Assembly (NCBI GenBank): GCA_026874595.1
Contig: CM049322.1
Span: 43,214,840 to 43,278,839 of the forward strand
Origin: Sipunculus nudus
Taxonomy: Eukaryota > Annelida > Sipuncula > Golfingiida > Sipunculidae
Direction: 5' to 3'
DNA: 64,000 bases
This document shows, piece by piece, positions 1 through 13,019 of the stretch. The notes beneath the pieces were generated by a model. That model searched no databases. It saw only the letters and a list, made by a program, of their open reading frames with translations, and was not told the origin of the DNA. Position 1 is the stretch's first letter. The number at the start of each line of letters is the position of its first letter. The position numbers and the translations under genes are program-made.

Positions 1-35
1 TTGCAATAAGATGGATGGCCATTAGAGGACAGTTT

Positions 36-38
<3 letters not shown>

Positions 39-96
<58 letters not shown>
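39..96. repeat. (TA)n microsatellite
   Basis: Uninterrupted TA dinucleotide tract, one of more than twenty long TA tracts in the window. Confidence 0.95.
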
Positions 97-98
<2 letters not shown>

Positions 99-124
99 CC
101 TTGAAGAAGGATGTAACCTAACCG

Positions 125-480
125 GCTTCTGTGGCTCAGGGACAGAGCACATGCCGGAAGGTCGTGGGTTCAAACCTCAGCCATGGAGTGGTGAGATTTT
201 CACGGCCGGTCGGCCCCAACCCAGTGCATGGGCTTTTCAGGCTTAGTGGTAAGGCTGTACCCCGCAGCCGTGTATCAATAACAAACGAGTGCGTCTTTTG
301 GGGTTACCTCGGTGTTATAGCCCAGCAATGGCGTGATTATATGCCCAGGATCTGCAGGTGAGCTAGACACCGAGCCTGGTTGACACCAGGATACAATGAT
401 AATATGATAGGAAGCGAGTGCTTCCTCCCTGTCACGTAAACCAAACCGAAATGGCACTCTGCAAATGTACATACTTTGAT
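125..480 (+). mobile_element. tRNA-derived SINE
   Basis: A polymerase III A-box-like stretch (TGGCTCAGGGACAGAGC, 132-148) is followed at tRNA-like spacing by a B-box-like GGTTCAAACCTC (167-178). A longer unrelated body follows. This is SINE organisation, not a functional tRNA: there is no acceptor stem pairing and the body continues for about 300 bp. The ends are approximate because no target duplication was recognised. Confidence 0.6.
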
Positions 481-973
481 TAAAAATTATATAAGAGAGC
501 ATTAAAAAGGAGACTAACACCAAAAAAATGTGGCAGGTTTCATATATTGGGAGGTAGAAAGGTCACTCGTTGCAAAACCGCTTTTTTTTACTTGCTGCCA
601 GATAGATGCCCTTTTTGAACCTGGTTGATAATTTCTGTGTCTCCCCCCTCCGCATATTATAAACACGTTAATATAACCAAACCTGTCATATTCTTCCATT
701 TTTACGAGTCTATGAGTGAAAAGAGCTCTATTCATGGAATATTAAAAAAAAATTATATATGAGATAATGATAAACAGAACTAAATGATACAATGATCATA
801 TTGTTAAAATGTAATAAAAAATAATATGCACTTTTTTTCAATATTTTCATTGTTTATTTATTCTGTGGCAAAATATTAATGATTTGAAAATTAAGGTGTT
901 TCGCGTATATTTGACCGGAAGAATTATAATTCTCCCTGTTTTTACTGTGAAAATAGATACTTATTAAACCTAC

Positions 974-1080
974 GAAACACTTCTTATTGTCGCAAGTGGC
1001 CTTCCTCGTGTCTTTGTTTACTATTTTGCAGTTTGTGTCATCAATGGAATTGCAGGTGTAACATTCAGTCGCTGCCTTGA
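974..1080 (-). CDS. Ly6-like gene, exon 2
   Basis: A 107-bp exon with an acceptor TAG on its right side and a GTAGGT donor on its left. With exon 1 in phase 1 it encodes 36 residues containing five cysteines. It lies 1.93 kb from exon 1. Confidence 0.6.
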
Positions 1081-1511
1081 CTACAACAGATAAGTATAGA
1101 GTGTAACATAATACAAAATACAATCAAAATTCCTGTTACAATAAAGAGTATATCTCTCACAAAAATGTGTTATCAACAGAGTTAGAAAAATAAAACTATA
1201 CTTAAAATTAAGTTTAATAATAATAATAATCATCATACCATCGCAAAGATGGTCTTTGCTGTGCAGGTCGAGTAAACAACGCCATCTGAAACCACTTCAA
1301 GTACAGAGCTATCCAGTAATGCAGATCCATAGATCAATTTAATATTATTTTTATGGCTATCAGGACTAATGCAAAATTTAAAAGGGTTATTTCTTTGATC
1401 TTTTCCTAAACATTCCCAGAATCCAAGCAAAATCTGTTCATTATTTTGCGTAAGTTCACTAACAGAAAAACCTATAGGTTGGAGTATTTCACCTCCCGCT
1501 AAGGGCAAAGG

Positions 1512-1590
<79 letters not shown>

Positions 1591-3062
1591 ATCACTATTA
1601 TTATTTTTCATCATTATTATTATAAATGTTATTATTACAAAAGTTTGTTTAACATGAATCAACTAAGAATCATGACTAAGAACAAACCAAAATCCTCATT
1701 CATAGCCGCTATAAAAAAAAGGAAGGTCAAAAACTGGCTTTAAACTTACTTCAAATAAAAAATAACATTTCATAATAGACCAATGGTTATTAAAAAAGGA
1801 AAATGGAGAGAGAAGATTGAAGTGGACTTATCCACACATAGGATATTTAAGATCAAACTCATTTCACACACACACACACACACAAATATATATATATATG
1901 GGGATCTAGTTTTTCTATTTCCCAGCGCCTTTATATAGTGTAGAATCGTTTTATGAGTGTTTTAAGACGATTTATCCATAGCACCTGCGGGCCTTTGGTG
2001 TGCAATTGTCCCCGTTGCTGGGTCATACCACCTAGGAACCCCGAAATATACATTTGTTTTGCGAGTGAAAAACTGCCGTTGGGCACGGCCTTTCAATCAA
2101 GACAACAAAGCGCTCCCCTTGGGAAGAGGTCGATCGCTTTGAGCTCTCTATCCTACACAGAGTCAACGAACCATTCAACCCTCTCGTTGATTTTTCGTTT
2201 GTAAGATTTGCATTTATAAGGTTGTACATGGAATCCGAGATCATATCTAAGAACAGCATATCATATATTAAAATAATACATAAATTTAAAAAAATAAATG
2301 GTTGCCATGTATGACGCCATTTTGAATTAAAAAAAAATTAGTAAGTTCCAAAGGACTTCGTGAACAAAGAAAATAATTGATCATCGATTATATATGGGTC
2401 TAAGCAATTAGCTTAGACGCCATTTTGAAAACAAAAACAAAAAAAATCAAAATGAACACTTAATTGAGATTTTAGTATATTCTTTTAAGTTTAATGCCAA
2501 CAAAACCTTTTAAAACATCTTTTGTTACAACTCTTACTTGGAGCTGAAGTGAAAGTTTGCATTACTATTATGGTAAAAGAAGAAACTGACACATTTTGTC
2601 ATCGATAATTATACATGTAATACCCAAGAGTGTCAGTTTCGCACCGAAAAGATTAAAAAAATATATTTGCACAACATAAATGAACCATTGAAGTTTTTTT
2701 TTTTTTCTTCCAGATAGCAAGTTTATGATTAATTTAAAGATCTGGCAACGGGACTATAACAAGAAACAGGAAGAAAAAAAATGCAATAAAATGCCATAAA
2801 ATACAAACGTATGGCACTTGGGATCTGACCTGAAAAAATCCACTTCTAAAATAGTTATTTGATCAATATATGGATATAGAAATAAACTCAACGACCACTA
2901 AAACCCTCCCTCTGTTCGTTACTATTACTAAAAATAATAATAATAATAATATGATAATAAAAAAAATAACTGATGCTTTTATGTTGATCAAGCTCCCTAA
3001 TACATAATCTCACCTGTTGCGACAAAAAAGGCAATCAAAATAGCCGACTGAACCAGCTTCAT
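974..3062 (-). CDS. Ly6/uPAR-like three-finger secreted protein, first two coding exons (partial)
   Basis: The minus strand carries a start codon at 3062 and a hydrophobic leader beginning MKLVQSAILIAFFVAT, ending at a GTGAG donor in phase 1. The next exon (1080-974) has a TTGTAG acceptor and joins in phase to give VKAATECYTCNS. Its cysteines (CYTC, DTNC, KATC, NKKC) match the start of a Ly6/three-finger fold. Known members are small secreted or GPI-anchored extracellular proteins; ligand and role cannot be inferred here. Exon 2 ends at a GTAGGT donor in phase 0, so the rest of the domain, including the C-terminal cysteines, must lie to the left of the window or be unrecognised. The fold call rests on cysteine spacing and the leader only. 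Confidence 0.6.
1240..1500 (-). other. Open stretch inside the Ly6-like intron, not identified
   Basis: The minus strand stays open here for about 85 codons of mixed composition beyond the poly-isoleucine artefact. No family was recognised, and the flanking Ly6 exons already join in phase without it. It could be an alternative exon or element debris. Confidence 0.2.
1513..1588. repeat. (AAT)n/(ATT)n inverted trinucleotide repeat
   Basis: An AAT run passes directly into an ATT run through a CATT junction, so the two halves are mutually complementary and can form a hairpin. Confidence 0.9.
3014..3062 (-). CDS. Ly6-like gene, exon 1 (signal peptide)
   Basis: Sixteen codons plus one base: a start methionine, a lysine, a long hydrophobic run, then the GTGAG donor at 3013-3009. 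The length and hydrophobicity suit a signal peptide. Confidence 0.6.
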
Positions 3063-4900
3063 ATTAAATTTTCCTCTTTAGTCCTGTCCACACAAAGCTG
3101 AAATGGAGACTGTTAAAGACACTGGGCTGTTTATAATTAATGCACATGACTACAACAGTCGCCTGGCTACCGTTGCTAGACAATACTACATTACGTGCAC
3201 ACAGCTGTACCAGTGGGAGAGCGATATTGAAAATCTTAACTTCCGTTGTCCCCTGTTGGTGTTTTATCGTTTTACATGCTTCATTGCAAGATCAATATAA
3301 TCTCCCATTCTGCTAATAACTGCCCAGGCGTTGCTCCATGTTAGGCGTCACCAAAATATACACATTTTGATAAAGCAGTTCATGTTCACGCAAATGAAGG
3401 ACACGGCTCAAATGTTATACACTGAGAAAAAAAAAAGCGGACAACAAGCAGATCAACCCAGACAGCCAATTTTAATAAAATATCGTTTTGTTTGTATACT
3501 TAATGTAATCTTATGGGTATTACCATAATAGCTGGCATAAGAAAAGAGCTCTGGTTTCCAAATTTTGCCTCACTCGCGGCAAAGAGCTGAAATTTAATCA
3601 AATATCTAAACAGCAATATAGAGGTGATATAATAATGAATTTTAGCCAAGGTGAGTTGATGGTCAACTAAGGTATATGAATGGCCCTTTGTCCGTCGTCC
3701 GACCGTCAAATCGTAACCACTAATTTTAGAAACGTATAACTTAATATCCAGATAGGGTAATTAAAAACCTTTTAAGAAACCTAACATAAGGTCTCAGTCA
3801 CCATTTTCCTCCGAGCTATGGGGCTGGCAAATACCCTCCAGAACAATAAATATTGGAAACAAAATCCTTGATAATTAATTTATTGATTGCCATGAATCTT
3901 GCATTGAATATTGACAATGAATAGTTTGTCATTTCCTGAAGACTCGGGGCGCCACCTGTATTTTTTCTAGTGTTTTATTATGTTTTGAGACCATAAAATG
4001 ACAGGATTTATGTCAGTTCCTCAGCTGTGGTTTTAACCAGTTTCCTGTTACCCAGCGTGTTAATTGACAATGATTAGTACACTGATGCACTGTCTGAATC
4101 ATTTTAAATGAATAGGACAAATCACAGTGATTAAATAAGATATTTTATGCGGGAACCGAAGGCACAAGTCTTAACCACAAGTATAAGTTAACTGGTCAAT
4201 ATAGTAATGAAAAAAGTAATACAGAAATAAAAAAAGGCCCGATCGGAAATACTTATATTAAATGTTTTAAGAATATCAGTCATAGGATTATAAATCATAT
4301 ATTTTTTAACTTTCAAAAAAGTAATGAATTAATAGGTATTCTTCACTATATATTTATATAAAGCAATACATTAAAGACATATTTAAGCACATTTGATCAG
4401 AAGAAAATATATTAATGGATTAACATTGTACATATATACTGTGTATAAAGTTCGATGTGTTAAATCTCATCGTTTTTCTTATATTTCTTGAGTGAGGCTT
4501 GGACCAGTCAACGATGAGACGTTAAATGGAGGAAATTTTGGGATCACCTATAACGGCCGTTACACTTCAAGTTCCCTTCTTCAGTTCGCGTATAGTGTGT
4601 ATGTACAGGGTCTGTTCTGTACGTTTGGCCCAAGCCCATGGCTCATACATCATATCTTTAAAAAGACTACAACAAAGGATAAACAGTACTCTCTTGTAAC
4701 TTAGCAATACCAAAACAAACAGGAAAAGAACTATTGCCCGCCTCCAGGGCCGGAGGGGGAGCCAGTCGATAACATGTGTTCAGGGCCTACTAATCTGGTT
4801 TCAAGACAAGAGGTTCAAAGATATTACTCGAACGTTATGTTATGTTGTTTTTCAATGCAAGCTGTCATATGTTCATTAACACAGTGAGATTTCTATTTCG
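3063..4900. other. No gene recognised
   Basis: AT-rich sequence with short open frames only. None has a recognisable domain or flanking splice signals that chain. Confidence 0.5.
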
Positions 4901-4905
<5 letters not shown>

Positions 4906-4975
<70 letters not shown>

Positions 4976-4981
4976 GATATA
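4906..4981. repeat. (AT)n microsatellite
   Basis: Long AT tract with one TTTATAG interruption near the right end. Confidence 0.95.
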
Positions 4982-5279
4982 TATATATAGTGGATAAGTT
5001 CCCTATATATAAGTATCTGATATAACCACAATATATGTATGAATACATTCATAGTATTTTAGGCATCTCGTCTTGAGCCAGAGCTAGTCGCACCATGAGC
5101 CGGACGAATGGACGGATAATGAAGGATATGGTTAACTTTGACGAAGTTGAGCACTCCACTGAGCACTAGTAGCGACATCTTGTGGTGATGGATGACACGA
5201 AGAGTTCATATCTCATATCGGTAATATTGACAAAGACTGATATTATTTATTTTTGTTATACCGCCATTGATAAAGTAAA

Positions 5280-6295
5280 ACAAAACAAAATATCTTATCC
5301 TAAATGGCGAAGATCTTCAATATATCTGGTTTCATTACCAATCTCATAATACAGGAAAGATTAACTAAATCACAAGGAACTTTCTTAACAAAAAATACAA
5401 ATAGTCGAAATCTCAAAAAAAGAACAGTGAAGCGTCGTATATCCGAAGATCGTTGAACAGAAATCTGACCATTTATCCGAAATCTCAACAATGAAAACAA
5501 TCCAGAAAAAAAATTGTATAAAATATCGCCTAATTCAAAAGAAACGTAGCCTGATCAGAGGTGATATATATTGCCGGCTATTAGTGAAATACATCACAGG
5601 CATTTGGTGTCGAAAAACAAAAACGCGGCCCCGCCGGTCGGTGTTGTCCTCGGCCCGATATATTCAGAATGCCGGGACCGGGGTTATTAACCTGTAGGCC
5701 TACAAACAAAATGTCACAAAAGACCGTTACATCCGACCGCAGCTTGTTGGTGTGAAAACTCCGCCCCGGTCATTGTATATCTCGCTCAGCGTTGATAAGC
5801 GTTGTTTACAGGAAGCGTTGATCATCGTTCCCGTGGTCGTCCAGGCCTCGAGTACTACCGTAATCAGATGATGAATTATATTGCGCCTTCGTTATTTACT
5901 CACAAATTCTATTGGCCTGACCGTTTCTGCTCAAATTTTAGAGGTCTGATTGGGAATTTCAATATAAATACAGAGCAAGTGTCAAGGTTTCCGTTGGAAA
6001 TCTATCCGTCGAGGGATGAAAGCCCTTTCTAGCTCATGGCGGGTCAATTCCGTTATCATGGCACCTACATCTTACATGGTGTAGGTACCATATAGTTTAT
6101 TTAAATGCAGGGCGAAATCGGTCGAAAATGTTTTAATATATTGCCACACGTTTATTTTGGGCTAGCTTAATTAAATTTGGTGAGTCAGTATCTGAGAACG
6201 TCCGGAACTCGGTGATAATCACGAAAATCATGCAAAATGGTTCATCCGAATGATCGTTCATCCGAACAAAACCTTGTCGGATAAATGACGCTCTA
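5280..6295. mobile_element. Decayed Tc1/mariner-type (Tigger-like) element, one end visible
   Basis: Repeated TTTATCCGAA / TCATCCGAA phrases occur on both sides, and a right-hand end reads GATAAATGACGCTCTACTGT next to TA. That phrase set is typical of Tigger-class termini. No left inverted repeat and no transposase reading frame were found, so this is a tentative remnant. Confidence 0.3.
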
Positions 6296-6299
6296 CTGT

Positions 6300-9298
6300 A
6301 TATATTTTAACAAATGAAAGTCACGCCTAAACAAAAAAAAAACTGAAAATGAATATGCCTTTATTGCTCCAAACATGATATCATCCAACACATCATTACG
6401 GCAAATATGTCCTTAATCTCAATTATAACCCACAGCGATCGAGAATACCACTCAAACGACACAAAGCGGACGATGAAAGGCGAGGCTGGTGATATATAGA
6501 TGTCCCTACCCGATGAGAGGGACCTGTAAATATATAGTGTTTCGGACGATAAACAATATAACATATTTATATCATACCTAAACTACAAAACAACTGAAAA
6601 TGAAATGTTTACCTGATAAAGAGAGAAAGTTATAAAAGACTTCTTTGAAAGTCATTTTATCAATTTTTCAAGGCTCCTTCCTAAGCAGATAATTTTCACA
6701 AGATCATAACATTAGTATTAAATACATGCATCACCAGGTTGTCAAATTCGGCTGAGCGTCATGGCCTTTTGACCACTTGTTGATATATTCATGTTTTGGT
6801 TGTTAATCAAGAATATTCCCTTAAGAGTCAGTGAAAGGCATCAGGCTCACCTACCACCCGTCTTATCTATATTTGGACCGACCCGTTTAAAGGCCACCCC
6901 AATAGTAAATTAGGCTGTCCTTAGTAAGTCAAGGCAGCAGGGCCTATAACTTTTTCTCTTGTGCTTAAATGATACAGTGGCTTACGTCTGGAGGATACTT
7001 GGATGAGTCATTTTGACGTGCTGAGGGGCTAATCGTTAATCGGCATAAGGTGAACTAGCCGCCGCGATTGATCTTGCTTCCCTGACCATCACGTTTGACT
7101 AATAGACAGGCAGTATATATTTGGCTTTGTTATAACAACCATTCCCAATTCGGACAGAGCTTTCGGCCATTTGGTGATTTTAATATTGAATTTCTGTGTT
7201 TTTTATTATATTCGTGGGGAAAATCCTTCATCAGGACAGAGATTTATACAAATCTTTGATACACAACGTGTAAAAAATCTGATCGCTGCTGAACTGCTGT
7301 TTCCATGCATAAATGCGAATATACGTGAAAATCGTGCATGATTTATTAAACTTGGAGGTGTGTTTACATGTTTCCGTCAGCCTGTATGCATATATTCGTG
7401 AAAATCGCAACGGGATTGGGTCTGCGTGAATCTCAGTGACTCCGGGTAATGACGTTACTCTCGCGTCTTTTGGGGGCAGATCAGCTAGTTTTACTGTCTT
7501 TTTATAAACGCCGGTCAATTCACGCTTATTCGCATGTACATATTGCCATGACAATTATTTTATTAGGAGTAGGCAGAACAAGATATGCAAACACTAGGAA
7601 AGAGTTGTAGTCTTTTCTGTTATTCACCATGAAAGGGCACAAGGTCAAGGTTTAATATAAATGTAGGTCAAGGTATATTGATTCATTTGGTGCTTTGTCA
7701 GCATGCATTCCGTTTTTGGTGGTTAGTCAGCTTGCATTATCTTTTTTTATTTCGGTTATTTAATAGTTTATGTACATATAGATTATGGGCAGCTGTGTAT
7801 ACGCTTAACAGAGCAGACAAACCCCGCCGAGTTAATAATTGACATACTGGGGGAAACGCCACACATGAATGAATGGCAAAAAAAAAAGGGATTTGATATA
7901 TGAATGCGCCAATACTTGTTCAGGGGTGTTATTTTATGTTTGGTTTCCATAACAGATTCTTGAAACAATGGGGGACCCTGTTTCAGGAACTCAAAGATAT
8001 CTTGATCACGCAGGCAGGATGTCTAATTACTGAACGTCACACTATTCGATATGTGTCGTCAATGTATTATTCAGTGATCGTTTTTACTGTATGACTTTTG
8101 AGTTACATGAATCGACATCGCTAGGGAGGTATCTTTAACCCGTGGACTCTTAAAGCCGTGTATATTTTAACGTTCCGTTGTGCAGAAAATGTGCAGTTGC
8201 CTGAAACCACACTTAAGGGCCCATGAGTTCCATCGATCATTCAAAAAGAAATACACCATAAGGCTATGGCTTGCGTTCGTAGATATTATGTTATATTTCT
8301 GTAAAGATTATATATATAAAGGTATAATTCATTTGTTCAGTTATATTATATCCATCATATTCATCACATTCATTGACATTAAAGCCTATATATACCATAT
8401 TTACATGCATAATCAAGATCAACTAGGAATAGTTAAAATAAAAGGCCTGTCTGATCACCCCTACCATTGGATTTCATGTGTTATGTCCCGTTTTGACCTG
8501 ATAAGGCATTTTGACCTGATAAGGTTTGCTTCGTTACAGATTTGTGCAGATCTAATATTTCCATAAGATATGACCTGTTGTAAAGAAAAACATTTGTAGA
8601 ATAAGTAGAATTCTTTACATGAAACTAGTTAAAAGGTCCATCATTCGTCATATTTGCATTTAAAAAGAAGTGCCAGTCTTATTTGAGTGCACGTGTAATG
8701 GATGTTGAGTATATGATAACTTTTATTAGAATATATACAAGAATAAGCACTTATTTTGCAGTAAAAGTCGTCTTTTATTAGCAGAATAATCGATAGGCGG
8801 AGCATATGATCTCAAGCCCGGGATGTAAATGATAATAAAGTTAATAATTATAAGTGGTGTCAACCAGGATGTCCTTATATACTAGATATCACTCCCTGCT
8901 GTCAATCAAAATCCAAATCTGCTTAGCCGAGCAATGGACAAATGATGGTTATGCTGGTTCTCTTAGAATATAAACCTGTGAGTTGATATACAGCACAAAT
9001 GGGCTTTATCCGTCAAGGACATTGCTACTTTTACTAAATGATAGCCTATTATGCCATGGTGAGAAGGGGATACAGCAATGTTAAGTCGAAAGTGTATTTA
9101 ATGCGCATGTTTTCCCTAATGATACATATACCGTAATGATAACGATTCGGTTTTCAATGCTTTGGTAATACAACTTTTTTCACAATCACTCGTGATGTTT
9201 TCTGTGAAAATGATTTGGCGGTGCTTGTGTTAACGGAGAACGGGGGAAAATGCAAAATAGAGGTTGTAACTTAGAGGTTCGAAAATTTACTGGTGACG

Positions 9299-9300
<2 letters not shown>
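6300..9300. other. No gene recognised
   Basis: Several frames of 60-130 codons are open (the longest at 8180-8566), but their composition follows the AT bias and none shows a domain or credible splice context. Confidence 0.5.

Positions 9301-9301
<1 letters not shown>

Positions 9302-9330
<29 letters not shown>
9302..9330. repeat. (GA)n microsatellite
   Basis: GA dinucleotide tract. Confidence 0.9.
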
Positions 9331-9335
<5 letters not shown>

Positions 9336-9959
9336 GTAACTGAAGTTTTATAAAATTTTTATATGTTTTTGGATGCATTTTTTTCTTAATTTCTTTCAAA
9401 ATAACAATTACTTATTTTAATACGCCTCGTGTTTTAGACGATTATATCATCGTATTATTATAACGCAGGCAACTGTGGAATTGTTTAAACGGACATGACA
9501 ACATACGTTGGATAAACAATATTGCACGACAATATGTGAAACGCGGTGTCTTCTATAAGAGATCGTTAAGAGCTCCACCAACAAATATTTGGGTATAGGT
9601 GCATGTACATTTACGCAGACCCGTTAAATCATCAATAGTACTTGATTAAAAGACACCTAGTCATATGTTGTTTATGCAATACACAATATAGAGGGCCTGT
9701 GAACGTTTGAGCCTCCGTGCATTTATCGACCTCTGCGGGACTCTCAAACATACAGTTTCAAACAAGCTGCGTTAACTTGGCGCGCGGCTTTTGATTTGCA
9801 GATTGCGACAGAAGAACGCGGCAAATGTGGTACAGAATCGCGTGGGGCATTCACTCGACCCACTGTGTCTAGGGATGATAACACCCGCCAGTTGACGCTG
9901 CATTACAAGGTCAAATAGAAGTTGACAAGACGCTATGCAATGGCGCATGGAATGGGAGC

Positions 9960-10275
9960 CTATGGTCTCGGTCACGGCCTCCGACCCTATAATATCATTC
10001 TAGGTCACGGTCTCCGAATCCCTGGTTCGGGAGCTGTCTCCCGTTATTCTGTAGAGTTGAAGGGAACCGGAGGACCCGGAAAAAGCCACCTTCTTTTGAC
10101 CACCACAACCCACTAACACGGCAACTCCGGGGATGGGTCGAACTGGCGGGAGAGTGTTTTACCACTCTACTTTCCACTCCGTCTTGGCCCTTGCTAAGGT
10201 CTCCGACCCTGTCATCTTATCCATGGTCATTGTCTCTGACCCATGGTATCAAACTCGATCACGGTTCATTCGAGC
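9960..10275. repeat. Short tandem repeat interrupted by a SINE-like insert
   Basis: Phrases of the type GGTCACGGTCTCCGACCCT recur before and after a tRNA-like SINE segment (about 10050-10180), which shares its body with the copy at 50578-50748. The SINE appears to have inserted into the repeat. Confidence 0.4.
10050..10180 (-). mobile_element. tRNA-derived SINE, diverged copy
   Basis: It matches the 50.6-kb SINE over AACCGGAGGA, the CAACCCACT block and the GGGGATGGGTCGAAC block. The minus strand of the last block reads as a B-box-like GTTCGACCC. Confidence 0.45.
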
Positions 10276-10486
10276 AAATCTTCTATCAGTCACCAATCTC
10301 TTTTTCTTTAGTATTTTGAGAATTATATGATTTTACTCGAGAAGAAGTATATGGCATGTAATTAAGTTGATAAATAGAGATCTTTAACTGAATTTTTCTT
10401 CACAAAGGCGAGTTAAACATTATTGTCTATCATAAACTACTTGAATGTCACTAAACAACCATGACAGGATAAGAATAAAAACCATC

Positions 10487-10490
<4 letters not shown>

Positions 10491-10522
<32 letters not shown>

Positions 10523-10560
10523 TGAAAAAACATGACAGGATAAGAATAAAAACCATCATG

Positions 10561-10638
<78 letters not shown>
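10491..10638. repeat. Two (TA)n tracts separated by a duplicated unique segment
   Basis: The unique segment CATGACAGGATAAGAATAAA appears both before the first tract (from 10461) and between the two tracts. The locus is therefore a tandem duplication of segment plus microsatellite. Confidence 0.8.
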
Positions 10639-10639
<1 letters not shown>

Positions 10640-12137
10640 TCGAGCTCAAACTCGAAGAATTATCTCTTAGTCCGGCAGCCAAAGGTCAGTTTTTGCCTAA
10701 CCTTGTTTTAAGGTCTTAAGGTTTTTTCTTTGTGGATTTTGTTTGCCCACATATCAGGTGTGAAAAATATGTTGGTTGGCCCTCTGCCAGCCTTGGGCAA
10801 TATTTGCAAATTAGCATACAACAAAATGACCGCCAAAATAATGCGAAAATAGCAAAAATGCCATAATTACCTTTACATTTGACATAGAGGGACATTCAAT
10901 ACATGAATTCTGGGGTATTATGACCCATAAAAATTCATTTTAGGTATTGTTTTAGTCATAATGGCCACTATTTTTAATGTAACTGTTCTCTCATTTGAAA
11001 AAAAAACTGTAAATATACTAAACACATAATTTGTTTAGTAGGTCCTCGTATGTTCCAAAGCATTCTGCAGCTCGAGGGTAATAAATTAAACTAATTAAAC
11101 ATTCAAGTATAGATGAAGATGAGACGATCAAACGTTCTGATAAACAGCTGTTATACATTATAAAAATGATATGCTTTTTGGTTACCTATGTATGACCTTC
11201 ATAATGAAACAATAAGAGCGAAACTACCGTTATCCACACAGTTTTTATTTCCCCCTTGTGTCACGACGAGGCTCGATATTTATAACTTATACGAGATTTT
11301 ACTTAGTTGTAGGGGATTATGTGAGCATAATATTGGTCAATTTAAATCAAAATGGGACCTTTACGGAAATTCATCCTTATTCGTGGGAAATGTAACAGTT
11401 TTGTGTGTTTGCATATAATATTAAAGGGACATGCATAACAAAAGTTTATGTAAGTTTTTGTAGATATGATTATAGCGGGGTCGAAAAGCATTTCAGACCG
11501 CTGAGTCATACTTGAAATCCCTCCCCCTTATCCATGACTTTCATGCAGTCGTTACATAATTTGTCAAAGGTTATCTAACTATGGACTTCCATATATTTAT
11601 AATAATAATTTGTATAATCCGTGTTAAATAAATATGTTCATATTTTTTAAGCTAGAATAATTAATCTTACATATACTTTTTTTCAGATGCGAAAACCCAT
11701 AAACGTTTACAGTGAATATAGTTTACAGCAGTGGAATGACATCTCGAAGATTGAACCTGAATTGATATACCGTTATATCAAAATACAAGAACAATCATGT
11801 ACTGTCAAAATATAATAAATAAACAATAGCACGAAGTTTAAAATAAACACTACTTAAATTCAAGGTACCACTGTCCACGTGGAATATCGAACAAACTCTA
11901 TTGTCTGAATATGTTATTGTTCTATTTTTTGAGACATTGTTTAAAACGATTACCTTCAAATTTAAATGATCCAATGATTTCTTTTAAAAATCATTAGCAC
12001 GTAGACAATCTAAACTGAATTTATTTGACAAAACCCAAGTCCATTTCGCATTAGAAAATAAACAAGAACCTATGAGTCTCATTCGAAGCTTAGTTTTTTC
12101 TGATACTGACTTAAGCAAGGATCTGTTAAGGAATAAA

Positions 12138-12142
<5 letters not shown>

Positions 12143-12174
<32 letters not shown>
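12143..12174. repeat. (GA)n microsatellite
   Basis: GA dinucleotide tract. Confidence 0.9.
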
Positions 12175-12178
<4 letters not shown>

Positions 12179-12559
12179 AAAAGAAAAGAGTAAAAAATAC
12201 AAACAGTCCTGACTTCACCTGCAACTGCATATTTAAGGTCACTGCAAAACCGCTCTCTCTTTATGGTAAATGTTAGTGATACGTAACATATTAATTGGGG
12301 CTCGTCGCTTTGCTTTTTCTTTGCTCCGTTCTTTAAGGGGTATGAATTTGGGCCAGGTCAGTAATATCTGACATTTTCGGAACTGTACAACTGGAAAGGG
12401 TATAACACTGTACGGGTTCATACTAATTTTTGTAAATTGAAATACTCAATAGGAAAGACTTGCATTTTGTCATTATATGTCTAGTGGACACTGGTATTCC
12501 AATGTGTAAGGTATTATTTGTTATTTGGGGTACTTGAGAGTGAACCCTTCTACAAAAGT

Positions 12560-13018
12560 ATTTGTCCAAATGAAAAAGACTGAATTGTTAGAAACGTGGA
12601 AAATTAGAAATTGAAGGGAGACAGTCTATGAGAATAGCGGAATTGAAAAGGATTATTGTAGACTGTTTTGTGGATAATGATGTATTTCAGCTTTCTGCTT
12701 TGAATTTATATCCAGTTGAACCCCTCAATGTGCTGATTCTACACTATTAGAATATCAGCTGAAAGAATTAGAATAAATAGACTCCAGAGAAAGAGAATTG
12801 TAATTGAAAGAATTAAAAGAATGTGGGAAAAATGACAGAATTGGAATTAAGAGAAAAAGAATTGAAATTAAAATGAGAAAACTCTTGGGAAAGGAAAGAG
12901 AAATCTGCCTCGGTTTGAGTTTTAGACCCAACAGGTACAAAAAATTGGACCTTGTGTTTAATGAAGAAAAAGAGGTGGATAAATTGTTCCAGCATTTTGA
13001 AAAAGTAAAACTCTCTTA
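12560..13018 (+). pseudogene. Gypsy-type LTR retrotransposon gag remnant
   Basis: The plus strand encodes, across frame breaks, an ELKRIIVDCFVDND block (from about 12640), a charged Glu/Lys/Leu coiled region, and then FNEEKEVDKLFQHFEKVKLS ending at a stop. The order of a basic helix, a charged coiled coil and a 'F.E..VD..F..FEK.A' block is typical of the N-terminal part of gypsy-lineage Gag. There are several in-frame stops, and no protease, RT or LTR was found nearby. This is a dead fragment. Confidence 0.45.
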
Positions 13019-13019
13019 A

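Noticed and set aside
132..178. tRNA gene at the left edge
   Set aside because: A- and B-box-like motifs are present but no cloverleaf acceptor stem; better explained as a SINE head. The same applies to 19793-19779, 49240-49310 and 50740-50690.
8180..8566. 128-codon open frame
   Set aside because: Composition follows the AT bias (Ile, Tyr, Phe), no domain, no splice or promoter context.
11688..11816. 43-codon frame after a CAG acceptor (starts MRKPINVYSEYS)
   Set aside because: No partner exon or homologous family recognised; one acceptor is insufficient.
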